Positions 26,889 to 34,890 of a stretch of DNA of 64,000 nucleotides are shown piece by piece; the stretch's first letter is position 1, and the number at the start of each line of letters is the position of its first letter. Under the pieces are notes generated by a model, which ran no database searches, was not told the origin of the DNA, and saw nothing but the letters and a program-made list of their open reading frames with translations. This DNA comes from Dyadobacter beijingensis DSM 21582. GTDB lineage: Bacteria; Bacteroidota; Bacteroidia; Cytophagales; Spirosomataceae. A program made the translations under genes and the position numbers. The DNA lies in NCBI RefSeq assembly GCF_000382205.1, contig NZ_KB907786.1, forward strand, positions 558,001 through 622,000, in the 5' to 3' direction.

Positions 26889-27398
26889 ATGAAAAAGACC
26901 CTCATTTTAGTACGGCACGCGACCGCCGAAGACCAGAGTTTCAGGATTAAGGATTTCGACAGGAATCTTAACAGCAAAGGTTTGTCGGAGTCGCTGGCGA
27001 TGGGGAAATGGCTGGTCCGGGAGGGGGTAAAGCCCGATATTTTTGTGTCGAGCCCGGCGTCGAGGGCGATCAAAACGGCGGAAATCATTGCAGGACAGTA
27101 CAAGCTTTCGGTGGATGCAATCGAAACGCAGTCCGGCATTTACGACGGTGGACCGCGCGCGTATCTTCAAGCCGTCACAACGGTATCCGAAAATCATTCG
27201 GTATTGATGCTTTTCGGCCATAATCCCGACATTACCTATTTTGCGGAATACCTGTCGGGCGCCAGCCTCGGTTCCATGAAAAAGGGAAGCGTGGCAATTA
27301 TTGAATTTAAAAACCAGAAATGGGAGGAAATATCTGCGAAAACGGGCGACCTCGTACTGTACAAAACGCCGAAGCAGGTAAGAGAAGAAGATGAGTGA
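26889..27398 (+). CDS. sixA: SixA-like histidine phosphatase
   Basis: A 169-aa member of the histidine phosphatase superfamily. LILVRHATAE (~5-14) contains the RHA catalytic motif with the phospho-accepting His; SSPASRAIKTAEIIA supplies the second Arg; and FGHNPDITYFAEYL carries the second catalytic His. Its short length and GHNPD motif place it with SixA, which dephosphorylates phosphohistidine on signalling or phosphotransfer proteins. Its partner here is unknown. The next small membrane-protein gene overlaps its end by 8 bases, so they are cotranscribed. Confidence 0.87.
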   Translation: MKKTLILVRHATAEDQSFRIKDFDRNLNSKGLSESLAMGKWLVREGVKPDIFVSSPASRAIKTAEIIAGQYKLSVDAIETQSGIYDGGPRAYLQAVTTVSENHSVLMLFGHNPDITYFAEYLSGASLGSMKKGSVAIIEFKNQKWEEISAKTGDLVLYKTPKQVREEDE

Positions 27399-27606
27399 AA
27401 TGGAGCAGCCAAATCGTAACAGAAAGCTATTTATCGTTGTTTTTATCGCTTTTGTAGCCTTGTTCGCGTACATCTCGTACGACATGTCCAGCCGCACCAC
27501 GGCGCCTTGGAACAAGCCGAAGCAACTCAAACGCGCCTTGCCCGGCGCCACGCCGGACGCCGACTCGCTGAAACTGGATTCTCTACTAAAAGATGTCGAG
27601 AAATAG
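27391..27606 (+). CDS. Small single-span membrane protein
   Basis: A 71-aa protein that I do not recognise as a named family. A basic start (QPNRNRK) is followed by one membrane helix (~13-30, LFIVVFIAFVALFAYISY) and a polar tail rich in Asp, Ser, Leu and Lys (ATPDADSLKLDSLLKDVEK). The ATG lies inside the end of sixA (ATGAGTGA overlap), which indicates translational coupling. A second ATG three codons later is an alternative start. A role linked to SixA, for example as a membrane tether, is only contextual inference. Confidence 0.65.
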   Translation: MSEMEQPNRNRKLFIVVFIAFVALFAYISYDMSSRTTAPWNKPKQLKRALPGATPDADSLKLDSLLKDVEK

Positions 27607-27608
27607 CA

Positions 27609-28505
27609 TCAGCTCCGGGGGTGGAATTCGGTGATGATCTGCCGAAGGTAATCCCTGTCCAGGTGCGTGTAAATCTCCGTCGTGGTAATGGATTCGTGCC
27701 CCAGCATTTCCTGCACGGCCCGTAGACTGGCGCCGCCTTCGATGAGGTGCGTGGCGAATGAATGCCGGAACGTATGCGGGCTGACGTTTTTGTGAATCCC
27801 CGCCTTTTCCGCCGTGTCCTTGATCATCAGGAAGATCATCACCCGCGAAAGCTGGCCGCCCCGGCGGTTCAGGAACACGATATCCTCGCTTCCCTTTTGC
27901 GGAGCGATCTCGCCGCGAATGTGGTCGAGGTAGATTTGCGTGTATTTAATGGCCTCTTTCCCGATCGGTACCAGGCGCATTTTGTCGCCTTTCCCGATAA
28001 TCCTGAGAAAACCAATGTCGAAGTGGCAGTTGGTCAGCTGCAAGTCCGTGAGCTCCGAAACGCGCAGGCCGGAGCTGTACAAAACCTCCATAATGGCCCG
28101 GTTCCGCGTGCCCTCGGGCGTAGAATGGTCGATGGCGCTCAGCATGGTTTCGATTTCTTCATAGGAGAGCACATCGGGCAGTTTGCGCGGCAGGCGGGGG
28201 GATTCGAGCAGCTCGGTAGGGTCCTCGGTGATTTCGTTTTCCAATAACAAATATTTGAAAAACGCCTTGATGCCCGACAGCATCCGTGCCTGCGAATGTG
28301 CCGCAAGGCCCAGCTCTGCAATGTATTTCAGGAAGGCCGACAAATGCACTTCCTGTACGCGGGCAGGAGAGAGGTCGAGCTTTTGCAGTTCCAAAAATTC
28401 TTCCAGCTTTTCCACATCCCGCACGTAGGCTTCCACGGAATTGCCGGAAAGCGAGCGTTCGAGGCGGAGGTAATTTTTAAAATGTTTGATGTAGCTTTGC
28501 CACAT
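27609..28505 (-). CDS. xerD: Tyrosine recombinase XerD
   Basis: Resolves chromosome dimers at dif, acting with XerC and FtsK. At 298 aa it is exactly the usual XerD length when started at MWQSYIKHFKNYL; longer upstream starts add a hydrophobic stretch with no family match. The N-terminal SAM-like core-binding domain covers ~3-85. The catalytic set is visible: Arg in SSGLRVSELTDL, Lys in IGKGDKMRLVP, His-x-x-Arg in SPHTFRHSFATHL, His in MLGHESITTTEIY, and the nucleophile Tyr in the same motif. It is divergent from aroQ with only ~35 bases between starts. No dif-like site is evident next to it. Confidence 0.93.
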   Translation of the reverse strand: MWQSYIKHFKNYLRLERSLSGNSVEAYVRDVEKLEEFLELQKLDLSPARVQEVHLSAFLKYIAELGLAAHSQARMLSGIKAFFKYLLLENEITEDPTELLESPRLPRKLPDVLSYEEIETMLSAIDHSTPEGTRNRAIMEVLYSSGLRVSELTDLQLTNCHFDIGFLRIIGKGDKMRLVPIGKEAIKYTQIYLDHIRGEIAPQKGSEDIVFLNRRGGQLSRVMIFLMIKDTAEKAGIHKNVSPHTFRHSFATHLIEGGASLRAVQEMLGHESITTTEIYTHLDRDYLRQIITEFHPRS

Positions 28506-28539
28506 TGCGTAAGAAGAAATGATTAATGCTACAAAGCAA

Positions 28540-28956
28540 ATGAAAAAGATATTGATCCTGAACGGCCCTAACCTGAATCTTTTGGGCAAAAGAGAGCCCG
28601 GCGTATATGGTAACCAGTCTTTCGAAGATTATCTCGAAACGTTGAAAGGCACTTTCCCGGACCTGGAACTGCATTACTACCAATCGAACCACGAAGGCGC
28701 GCTGATCGACAAAATCCACGAAGTTGGGTTCTCGTTCGACGGGATCGTGATCAATGCCGGCGGCTATACGCACACTTCCATCGCCCTAGCCGACGCCCTT
28801 TCTTCGGTAACGACGCCCGCCGTAGAAGTCCATATCTCGAACATCCATGCACGGGAGTCGTTCCGCCACCACAGCTACCTCACGGCGCGGTGCAAGGGGA
28901 TGATTTGCGGATTGGGGCTGAAAGGGTATGAATTGGCGATCCGATATTTTCAATGA
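28540..28956 (+). CDS. aroQ: 3-dehydroquinate dehydratase, type II
   Basis: Dehydrates 3-dehydroquinate to 3-dehydroshikimate, the third step of the shikimate pathway, as a cytoplasmic dodecamer. The 138-aa product has NGPNLNLLGKREPGVYG (~9-25, with the catalytic Arg and Tyr), INAGGYTHTSIALADAL (~72-88) and EVHISNIHARESFRHHS (~97-113, catalytic His). The start is taken at MKKILILNGPN; an ATG 21 bases upstream (MINATKQ) would lie nearer the divergent xerD start. Confidence 0.96.
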   Translation: MKKILILNGPNLNLLGKREPGVYGNQSFEDYLETLKGTFPDLELHYYQSNHEGALIDKIHEVGFSFDGIVINAGGYTHTSIALADALSSVTTPAVEVHISNIHARESFRHHSYLTARCKGMICGLGLKGYELAIRYFQ

Positions 28957-29013
28957 TTGAATGATTGAATAGTCTTTTAAGTTAAATTTTTACTCAGTCA
29001 TTCACTCATTCAA
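28957..29013 (+). terminator. AT-rich inverted repeat between convergent aroQ and the peptidase gene
   Basis: TTGAATGATTGAAT at 28957-28970 faces ATTCACTCATTCAA at 29000-29013, 13 of 14 positions complementary. The first arm is itself a short tandem (TGATTGAA twice). It probably ends both convergent transcripts, although the stem is AT-rich and lacks a clean U-tract. Confidence 0.45.
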
Positions 29014-29015
29014 CA

Positions 29016-31496
29016 TTACCGAAAGACCGCGTTCCCGAACAGTACCTTCCCCTTTTGCAGCATCGCGCGGAAAACGGGGTCGTCCATCAGGTATACCACC
29101 TGGCCGCGGCCGATTTCCTGGGCGCCGATGATAAGCGTGTTTTTTAGTTTGCCCGACATTTTCTTGCCTACAAATCCGGCTTTGTAGTTGTCTTCTTTCA
29201 GGTAACCTACATTCCAGCCGTCTTTGAGGTAATCCCGCTCATAGGCGTCGCGGACAATGGTAATGTAGTCGTTTGCGCAACCGAATGCGAGCGGATGCGT
29301 GGCATCCATACTGATCTCGAACATGCTGCCCGGTGACGAGTCGCTGGCGTCCTCGCGCTGCTGGTCGCCGTACTTTTTGAAAGTGTCGTCATCCTTTTTC
29401 TTGTCTGAAAATTTCTTGCTCAACCCAAAGCCGCTTTTGCTCACGAATGCGTCGGTTGCGCGTTCCATGGCGATGAGCTTGCCGCCATTGCGCACCCAGC
29501 CTTGAATGGCTTCCAGCTGCTTTTCGGAGATAATATCGCCATACCGCCCGTCCGGGAGGATCAGTACGTCCACCTCATTCCACGGAAGGCTGGCCAGTTT
29601 GGCCGCATTCACGATCGTGACAGGATATTTGATCTGTTGCTCAAAATAATGCCATACTGCCCCGAATGCCGTGGCTGAAACGCCGTCACCGGCTACTGCC
29701 ACCACTTTCGGCGCGCGCAGCGCGATCACATTGTCATTCCCGAAATCCGGGCCCGAGTTCACGAAACCCGTGGCAACCGGCGTCAGTTTGACGAAATGCT
29801 TATTAGCCAGCGATGTTACCAGCTTATCGAACGGCAGACTTTCATTTCCTTTTTTGGTAATAATCAGCGTGCCGGCCGGGTAGGAGACGGTGCCCATTTC
29901 AAATGCAGCATTGGAAGTTTTGACGAGCAAACCATTTTTCAGCAATTCGGCCAGAAATGCCACGTCCCCGGCACTCGACCAGCTTGCCAGGTAAGCGTAC
30001 GGAGATGTTGCCGGAACGGGATTATCGACAGCGGCTGGATTAGCGCTCGCCGGCGTGAGCTTTTCCTTCAAACCATAGGCCTTCAGGCCGAAAATGTAGG
30101 CCAGCCCCCAGCTCGTTACGTCATAGGTTACGGAATCCTCCAATGCGGGTTTTGGGTCAAACAGAATGCGGAGGAGATTGGATTTTGGTTGGTAGGCGCT
30201 GATCAGCAGGTCGTTCTGCTCGATTTTAAATGGCTGCTCCGTTTCCGTCGTCAGTTCCGTCCCCTTCGTTGACTGCGACTTGCCCGCTGTTCCGTACAGG
30301 AAACCCTGCTTGTCGAGCCAGCTGCTGAATGCGCGCGCATTGCTTCCCGCCTTCACCACATAAGTTTTGAAATTGCCCACAGGCGCGTTCGTCGCATCCT
30401 GGTGGAATTTGATAAACTCGGAAACGACCTTGTCCTTTTGTGAAAGCACCGCTTCTAAAGTAGCCAGCGTAGTAGCATAATGGTGGGCAATGCGGTTGTT
30501 GAGCGTAAGCGTATCGTGCTCATTCCCACGTTCGAGCGCGAGGCCTGCGCGCCCGCCCCCGCCTTGCTCGTACGTGACGCCGATGGCGCCATTTGCCGTG
30601 GGCCAGGTATCGCCGTAGCTCGGGTAAAAGAGGTCGTAATCGTTGCGGGTGAAGTAGGCCCAGTTGTTTTTATCGAAGTATTTGCGGCAATAGTCGCCGA
30701 TAAGGTCATTAAACTGGCGCTGCCAGGCCGTTACGTCCTTGTTGTAAGGCCTGGCGGCCGGCGGGAAGTAATAGCTGCGTGAAGGGCCCATTTCGTGGAA
30801 ATCGGCGTGGAAATGGGGCATCCATTGGTTGTATAGCGCAATGCGCTGCTGCGTTTCGATCTGCGTTTGCCATGCCCAGTCGCGGTTCAGGTCGAAAAGA
30901 TAATGGTTGAAACGGCCGCCGGGCCAGGGTTCGTCGTGTTCGAGGCCGAAGGGCGTCACGTCCGGCACGACATTCTGCACGCGGTTGTACCATTGCGTGT
31001 AGCGCTCGTAGCCGTCGGGGTTAATGCACGGATCGACGAGGATCACCATATTTTTCAAAAAATCCTGCGTCAATGCATTCTGCTTGTTCAGCAGCTCGTA
31101 AATGACCTTCATACTCGTGTTCGACGATACCGATTCGTTGCCGTGCACATTATAACTCAGCCAGACGATCGGCGGCACCGACGCATCCGCCTTGCCGGGC
31201 AGCAGGCCTACGCTTTTCAAATGGTTGGTCCGTATGCTTTCGAGCTTCGCTATGTTTTCCGGCGACGACACGAACGCCAGCATCAGCGGGCGCCCCTCAT
31301 TGGTTTTACCGTATTCGACAAGCTTCATCCGGTCGGCATTCTGCGCCTGCACGGATTTGAAGTAATCGACAATGAGGTGATGGTAGGCGAATCGCGACCC
31401 GAGCGGGAAGCCCAGGAACTGGTCGGGCGTGGGAGTTTGGGCAAATGCGGGTTGAACGGCAAGCAGGAAAAAGAGGTAGCGGATCAGTTTGGTCAT
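29016..31496 (-). CDS. Secreted M14 zinc carboxypeptidase-like protein
   Basis: A periplasmic or outer-membrane-associated metallopeptidase of 826 aa. The signal peptide ends in VQPAFAQT. The M14 domain covers ~25-330: LSYNVHGNESVSSN holds the H-x-x-E zinc motif, HFHADFHEMGPSRSYYFPPA follows, and RAGLALERGNE near residue 320 could supply the catalytic Glu. The C-terminal part has a class I glutamine-amidotransferase-like/DUF4350 stretch (VDVLILPDGRYGDII, LEAIQGWVRNGGKLIAMERA). This arrangement is common among large Bacteroidota M14 proteins. The start is set at MTKLIRYLFFLL. Confidence 0.85.
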   Translation of the reverse strand: MTKLIRYLFFLLAVQPAFAQTPTPDQFLGFPLGSRFAYHHLIVDYFKSVQAQNADRMKLVEYGKTNEGRPLMLAFVSSPENIAKLESIRTNHLKSVGLLPGKADASVPPIVWLSYNVHGNESVSSNTSMKVIYELLNKQNALTQDFLKNMVILVDPCINPDGYERYTQWYNRVQNVVPDVTPFGLEHDEPWPGGRFNHYLFDLNRDWAWQTQIETQQRIALYNQWMPHFHADFHEMGPSRSYYFPPAARPYNKDVTAWQRQFNDLIGDYCRKYFDKNNWAYFTRNDYDLFYPSYGDTWPTANGAIGVTYEQGGGGRAGLALERGNEHDTLTLNNRIAHHYATTLATLEAVLSQKDKVVSEFIKFHQDATNAPVGNFKTYVVKAGSNARAFSSWLDKQGFLYGTAGKSQSTKGTELTTETEQPFKIEQNDLLISAYQPKSNLLRILFDPKPALEDSVTYDVTSWGLAYIFGLKAYGLKEKLTPASANPAAVDNPVPATSPYAYLASWSSAGDVAFLAELLKNGLLVKTSNAAFEMGTVSYPAGTLIITKKGNESLPFDKLVTSLANKHFVKLTPVATGFVNSGPDFGNDNVIALRAPKVVAVAGDGVSATAFGAVWHYFEQQIKYPVTIVNAAKLASLPWNEVDVLILPDGRYGDIISEKQLEAIQGWVRNGGKLIAMERATDAFVSKSGFGLSKKFSDKKKDDDTFKKYGDQQREDASDSSPGSMFEISMDATHPLAFGCANDYITIVRDAYERDYLKDGWNVGYLKEDNYKAGFVGKKMSGKLKNTLIIGAQEIGRGQVVYLMDDPVFRAMLQKGKVLFGNAVFR

Positions 31497-31646
31497 AGGA
31501 AGTGAAACGTGTGAAACGGTTAAACCCAAATTTAGAAAGTTACCGGAATTTTAAGTTACCCGCAGAAAGGATAAAAATTTTTTCAAATTGAAACTTCTGA
31601 AAATGAGTTAACTAAAAATTAATTGATTTTTATTTCTGCCCGAGTG

Positions 31647-31677
31647 TTGCTTTTTAGAATTCAACCCTGCATCTTTG
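31647..31677 (+). promoter_or_regulatory. Candidate tRNA-Glu promoter
   Basis: TTG at 31647-31649, a 20-base spacer and CATCTTTG at 31670-31677, one base off the TAnnTTTG consensus. It lies about 75 bases upstream of the tRNA. Nothing else codes in the 31497-31751 gap. Confidence 0.45.
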
Positions 31678-31751
31678 CACCACGTTTTCGGAACAGGGAA
31701 ACGGAAAGTGAAAGAAAGTGAAACAAAAACGCACGAAGTAGGAGACCAGTC

Positions 31752-31823
31752 GGCCCATTCGTCTAGCGGTTAGGACACGACCCTTTCACGGTTGAAACAG
31801 GGGTTCGATTCCCCTATGGGTCA
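31752..31823 (+). tRNA. tRNA-Glu (anticodon TTC)
   Basis: A 72-base cloverleaf. Acceptor GGCCCAT pairs with ATGGGTC, with discriminator A at 31823. The D arm is GTCT/GGAC. The anticodon stem CGACC/GGTTG encloses the loop CTTTCAC with anticodon TTC. The T arm GGGG/CCCC has loop TTCGATT. CCA is not encoded. A terminator hairpin follows about 35 bases later, so it is a single-tRNA unit. Confidence 0.96.
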
Positions 31824-31857
31824 CAAAACCGTGCGAAGTTAGCACTTTCAATCATTC

Positions 31858-31890
31858 AAAAACCGCTCAAAATTTTGGGCGGTTTTTTTG
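31858..31890 (+). terminator. Terminator after tRNA-Glu
   Basis: ACCGCTCAAAA pairs with TTTTGGGCGGT (one G-T pair) and is followed by a T-run. The remaining 31891-32144 stretch holds only the leader of the next gene. Confidence 0.8.
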
Positions 31891-32061
31891 TTTCAGGTCA
31901 CTTTCGGCTCGTGAATTTTCGCAATCCTTTGTAGCAAAAATTGCGTCAGGAAATGCATTGAAAGCATTTTTACAAACTTCTTTACCCGCGAGCGAGGCAA
32001 TTCAACGATTTTGTGAGCAATATTATTCTACAAATATAAAAATTTTTCTAGGTCTTTGTAG

Positions 32062-32069
32062 TATATTTG
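32062..32069 (+). promoter_or_regulatory. -7 box upstream of the T9SS cargo gene
   Basis: TATATTTG matches TAnnTTTG exactly, ~75 bases before the ATG at 32145. No good TTG lies 19-20 bases upstream, so the promoter is tentative. Confidence 0.4.
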
Positions 32070-32144
32070 AAACGGACGACGGGCTGATTCTAAATATATT
32101 AACCGGCCGGGCTCTTCCATATCGCCCACTAATTTTTACGCTCT

Positions 32145-34322
32145 ATGAAATTTTTACTGAAACTTGTTCTTGCGGGAGGAGTGGTAAGCTCAGTGGCTGC
32201 TGCTCCGAACATCGACGTCGAAAACACGCTTGCGCGTGTGGACAGCGTAAATCTGGAAAACAGTATTGCGAGTGAACTGAATGGCTCGTACGAAATCACC
32301 AATCCTTACGCGGAGGCTGCGGAAAAACCTTACACGATTGCCGCCAAAACGGCCGCTCCGCTCGCTAATCGCGTTTCCTGCGGTGGCCGTACCTGGACAC
32401 ACGGCGAGTACCTGGGAAGAACAGGCGACGACCAGCCTGTATGGGTGCGCTTGCAGGACAACCGTATTTACCTCAACTGGAATGGCCGGGTCCCTGATAA
32501 TATCTGGATACTTTTTCACCTGAAAGAAGGGACATTTCCCGTCAACGACGCCAACAGCCGGTTGATCGAGACCTGCGTAAACCCGGTCGATCCGAGTACT
32601 AATCCAGTTAACCTGCTGGGTACCAATGGGTCAGGTCAAATTACTTGTAACAATGTAGTCATGCCAAACGGTGAGCGCCTGGGGATTTTCAGGGGGCCGA
32701 CCGGTAATACCTACCAGTTTATCAAATATGTGAACGGTCTCCTGCGCGTGATGATCAAGCAGGGCGAGAACGACGACCGCACGGAAAACTACCAAATGGG
32801 CCTTCTGATTGAAACCATTCAGGGAAAAGACGGCAGCGAGCTCGACCAGAAATGGAGAGGTGTGCTGACGCCCGACATGGTGAACGGCTGTTTCTGGCCA
32901 ACCACACCGAAAGTAGCCACGCCGCTGCCTGACAACAACTGTGCATCCGGCCCGACGATCAGCAATATTACCAACATCAGCCAAACCGCATTGTCCCTTG
33001 CATTCTCCGCTTCGGGTGTAAGCAGCCTGAAATGGCGCATTAAGTCCAACGGAAACGAGGTAAGGTCGGGTACGACGAATGATCTGGGCGGCGCTACCAG
33101 CGTGAACCTGTCTTACCAGTCACTCGCCCCCGGCAACTACACGCTCGAAATCGAAGGGAATAATTGCAGCTCGGCGGTTAACAGCCGTGCATTCACGATC
33201 GAGCAGCCGGTCGTAACGGTTCCTGATTGCCAGAACGGCCCATCTGTGACGGGTATCAATGCTATTACACCGAGCAGTGCAACCGTGAACTTCGGGGGCG
33301 ACAACCTGCGCGTATTCTCGTGGCGCATCCTGCAAGGCAGCTATGCTGTCGCAAGCGGCAAAACCGGTACGTTGACGTCGAATTCCGCTAACCTGACATT
33401 CAACTACCTGCAAAATGGTAATTATACATTCGAATTGAGAGCCGAGGACTGCAAGGCATCGGGGGCAGCTACACGGGATTTCACCGTATCGGCAACGGAT
33501 ACCCGCGCTACTTGTACCCGCGGACCGAATTTGCAATCGATCGTGTCGTCAGGTGAAACGACGCTTCAATTCCGTTTCGACGGAGAGAATGTTTTTGCGA
33601 TCGACTGGAAAATCAAGCAGAATGGTAATGTGATCCGTCAAAATCGTGTTGCACCGCAGAACAATACGCCTGTTATCAACTATAACACACTTCCTACCGG
33701 TGCCTACACACTGGAAATTCAGGGCGGAAGCTGTAAATCAACGGCAAGTCTCGACGCATTCGGCGTAAACGTGGCACTTCCGATCTATATCTCGAACTTC
33801 GAAGGCAAAGCCGTTGAAAAGGGCGTGGAACTGACCTGGAATGTAGTAGCAGAGCAGGATGGCAAAGAATTTGAAATCCTCCGCTACGACGATCGCATGC
33901 AGAACGAAGCGGTTCTCGGCAAAGTATCCCTGACCGACCAGCGCACCGGCCGGTACAGTTTCCTCGATGAAAACCCATTGACGGGAACAAACTACTACCA
34001 GTTGAAGCAGATCGACATCGACGGCACTTTCACCAAAAGCAAGATCGTTGCCGTGAAAACCGACGTGCTTACAGGAACCGTGGTTTCGCCAAATCCTGCG
34101 TCAGATTACGTGAACGTACAGTTCTCGTCACGCAGCGCGAGTACTTCGGACGTGACCATCTACAACATCGCCGGGCAACCGGTAAGTACATCTACCATCC
34201 GCATTTCGGCAGGTAAAAACGCCCACCGCATCAATGTGAAAAAACTAGGCGGCGGTCATTATTTCATGAAGATCAATCATGGCGGCGAAGGCACGAAACT
34301 GCGTTTCATCAAAGCCGAGTGA
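32145..34322 (+). CDS. T9SS-secreted protein with three tandem beta-sandwich repeats
   Basis: A 725-aa exported protein. MKFLLKLVLAGGVVSSVAAAP is a signal peptide. Residues ~75-260 form a unique N-terminal region (VSCGGRTWTHGEYLGRTGDDQPVW). Three ~90-residue repeats follow from ~265, each opening Cys-x3-GP and closing with a 'GNYTLEI.G..C' strand (NNCASGP, PDCQNGP, ATCTRGP). A fourth segment (EGKAVEKGVELTWNVVAEQDGKEFEILR) precedes the C-terminal type IX sorting domain beginning VVSPNPASDYVNV and ending KLRFIKAE. The cargo is cleaved and exported or attached by T9SS. No enzymatic motif is seen; adhesion or glycan binding is possible. Confidence 0.85.
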   Translation: MKFLLKLVLAGGVVSSVAAAPNIDVENTLARVDSVNLENSIASELNGSYEITNPYAEAAEKPYTIAAKTAAPLANRVSCGGRTWTHGEYLGRTGDDQPVWVRLQDNRIYLNWNGRVPDNIWILFHLKEGTFPVNDANSRLIETCVNPVDPSTNPVNLLGTNGSGQITCNNVVMPNGERLGIFRGPTGNTYQFIKYVNGLLRVMIKQGENDDRTENYQMGLLIETIQGKDGSELDQKWRGVLTPDMVNGCFWPTTPKVATPLPDNNCASGPTISNITNISQTALSLAFSASGVSSLKWRIKSNGNEVRSGTTNDLGGATSVNLSYQSLAPGNYTLEIEGNNCSSAVNSRAFTIEQPVVTVPDCQNGPSVTGINAITPSSATVNFGGDNLRVFSWRILQGSYAVASGKTGTLTSNSANLTFNYLQNGNYTFELRAEDCKASGAATRDFTVSATDTRATCTRGPNLQSIVSSGETTLQFRFDGENVFAIDWKIKQNGNVIRQNRVAPQNNTPVINYNTLPTGAYTLEIQGGSCKSTASLDAFGVNVALPIYISNFEGKAVEKGVELTWNVVAEQDGKEFEILRYDDRMQNEAVLGKVSLTDQRTGRYSFLDENPLTGTNYYQLKQIDIDGTFTKSKIVAVKTDVLTGTVVSPNPASDYVNVQFSSRSASTSDVTIYNIAGQPVSTSTIRISAGKNAHRINVKKLGGGHYFMKINHGGEGTKLRFIKAE

Positions 34323-34344
34323 TTTTTTAAATAGGTTAGAGTGC

Positions 34345-34379
34345 AAAAACGGCCGGGCAATGAGCCCGGCCGTTTTTTT
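34345..34379 (+). terminator. Strong terminator after the T9SS cargo gene
   Basis: AAAAACGGCCGGGC and GCCCGGCCGTTTTT form a 14-base perfect stem with a 5-base loop, then more T. From the minus strand it also ends the hicAB transcript. Confidence 0.9.
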
Positions 34380-34391
34380 GTCAAGGCTATT

Positions 34392-34625
34392 TTAAATGAA
34401 TGCTTTCAATGTGGTAACGTCATACTCAATTCTGAATTCATACGACTCTGGCGACAGGTCATGAAAATCCAGGAGGAGCATACGCATTTTAGCTTGCAGC
34501 TCGTCAATCGTTGCAGCTTCATCAACAATCAGATTATCGTCGTAAGTGACACGACCCCAAAGGGAAGACTCTCCATTTTCAACGATTAGTGTGATGATCT
34601 GCCTTTCTGTTTTACTATTCTCCAT
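34392..34625 (-). CDS. hicB: HicB-like antitoxin
   Basis: A 77-aa protein. RQIITLIVENGESSLWGRVTYDDNLIVDEAATIDELQAKMRMLL has the partial RNase H-like fold of HicB: a strand, a polar turn with W/G, a short 'DNLIVDEAATIDEL' and a helix. It lies 12 bases after hicA on the same strand, the usual toxin-first order. Unlike many HicB proteins it has no C-terminal DNA-binding domain, so autoregulation would need another means. It would neutralise HicA by binding its active site. Confidence 0.75.
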   Translation of the reverse strand: MENSKTERQIITLIVENGESSLWGRVTYDDNLIVDEAATIDELQAKMRMLLLDFHDLSPESYEFRIEYDVTTLKAFI

Positions 34626-34637
34626 TTTCTTGCCTGT

Positions 34638-34823
34638 TTAATTTTTGAGGCCTGCCTGCTTCAAAATGCTGTTTAACGCGCCGGGGCTAAGATCTCCACT
34701 GTGCATCGGAACCGTCACTTTGCCGGGTTTCTCATCGTGTACTAACTGTAAGTGGCTACCCTTTTGGTTCTTTACGTACCAGCCGTCCTGTCTGAGCAAT
34801 TTTAAAACTTCTCTTGAAGTCAT
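34638..34823 (-). CDS. hicA: HicA-like toxin (mRNA interferase)
   Basis: A 61-aa double-stranded-RNA-binding-like protein. MTSREVLKLLRQDGWYVKNQKGSHLQLVHDE shows the HicA core with the catalytic His in GSH (~24); then GKVTVPMHSGDLSPGALNSILKQAGL, the typical 'PxHxGDLxxGTLxxIxKQAGL' end. Intact HicA cleaves mRNA in translation-independent fashion. The pair appears complete here, in contrast to the broken toxin-antitoxin genes at 4.3-4.7 kb. Confidence 0.88.
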   Translation of the reverse strand: MTSREVLKLLRQDGWYVKNQKGSHLQLVHDEKPGKVTVPMHSGDLSPGALNSILKQAGLKN

Positions 34824-34890
34824 GCATTAAAACAATAGCGTGTGAAGATAAATGTAACGAATTTGCTGGATATCGGCAAGTGCTCCTACC

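Noticed and set aside
31958..32275. A possible small gene before the T9SS cargo gene.
   Set aside because: It overlaps the signal peptide of the cargo gene in another frame, and the residues show no pattern; the leader promoter is within it.
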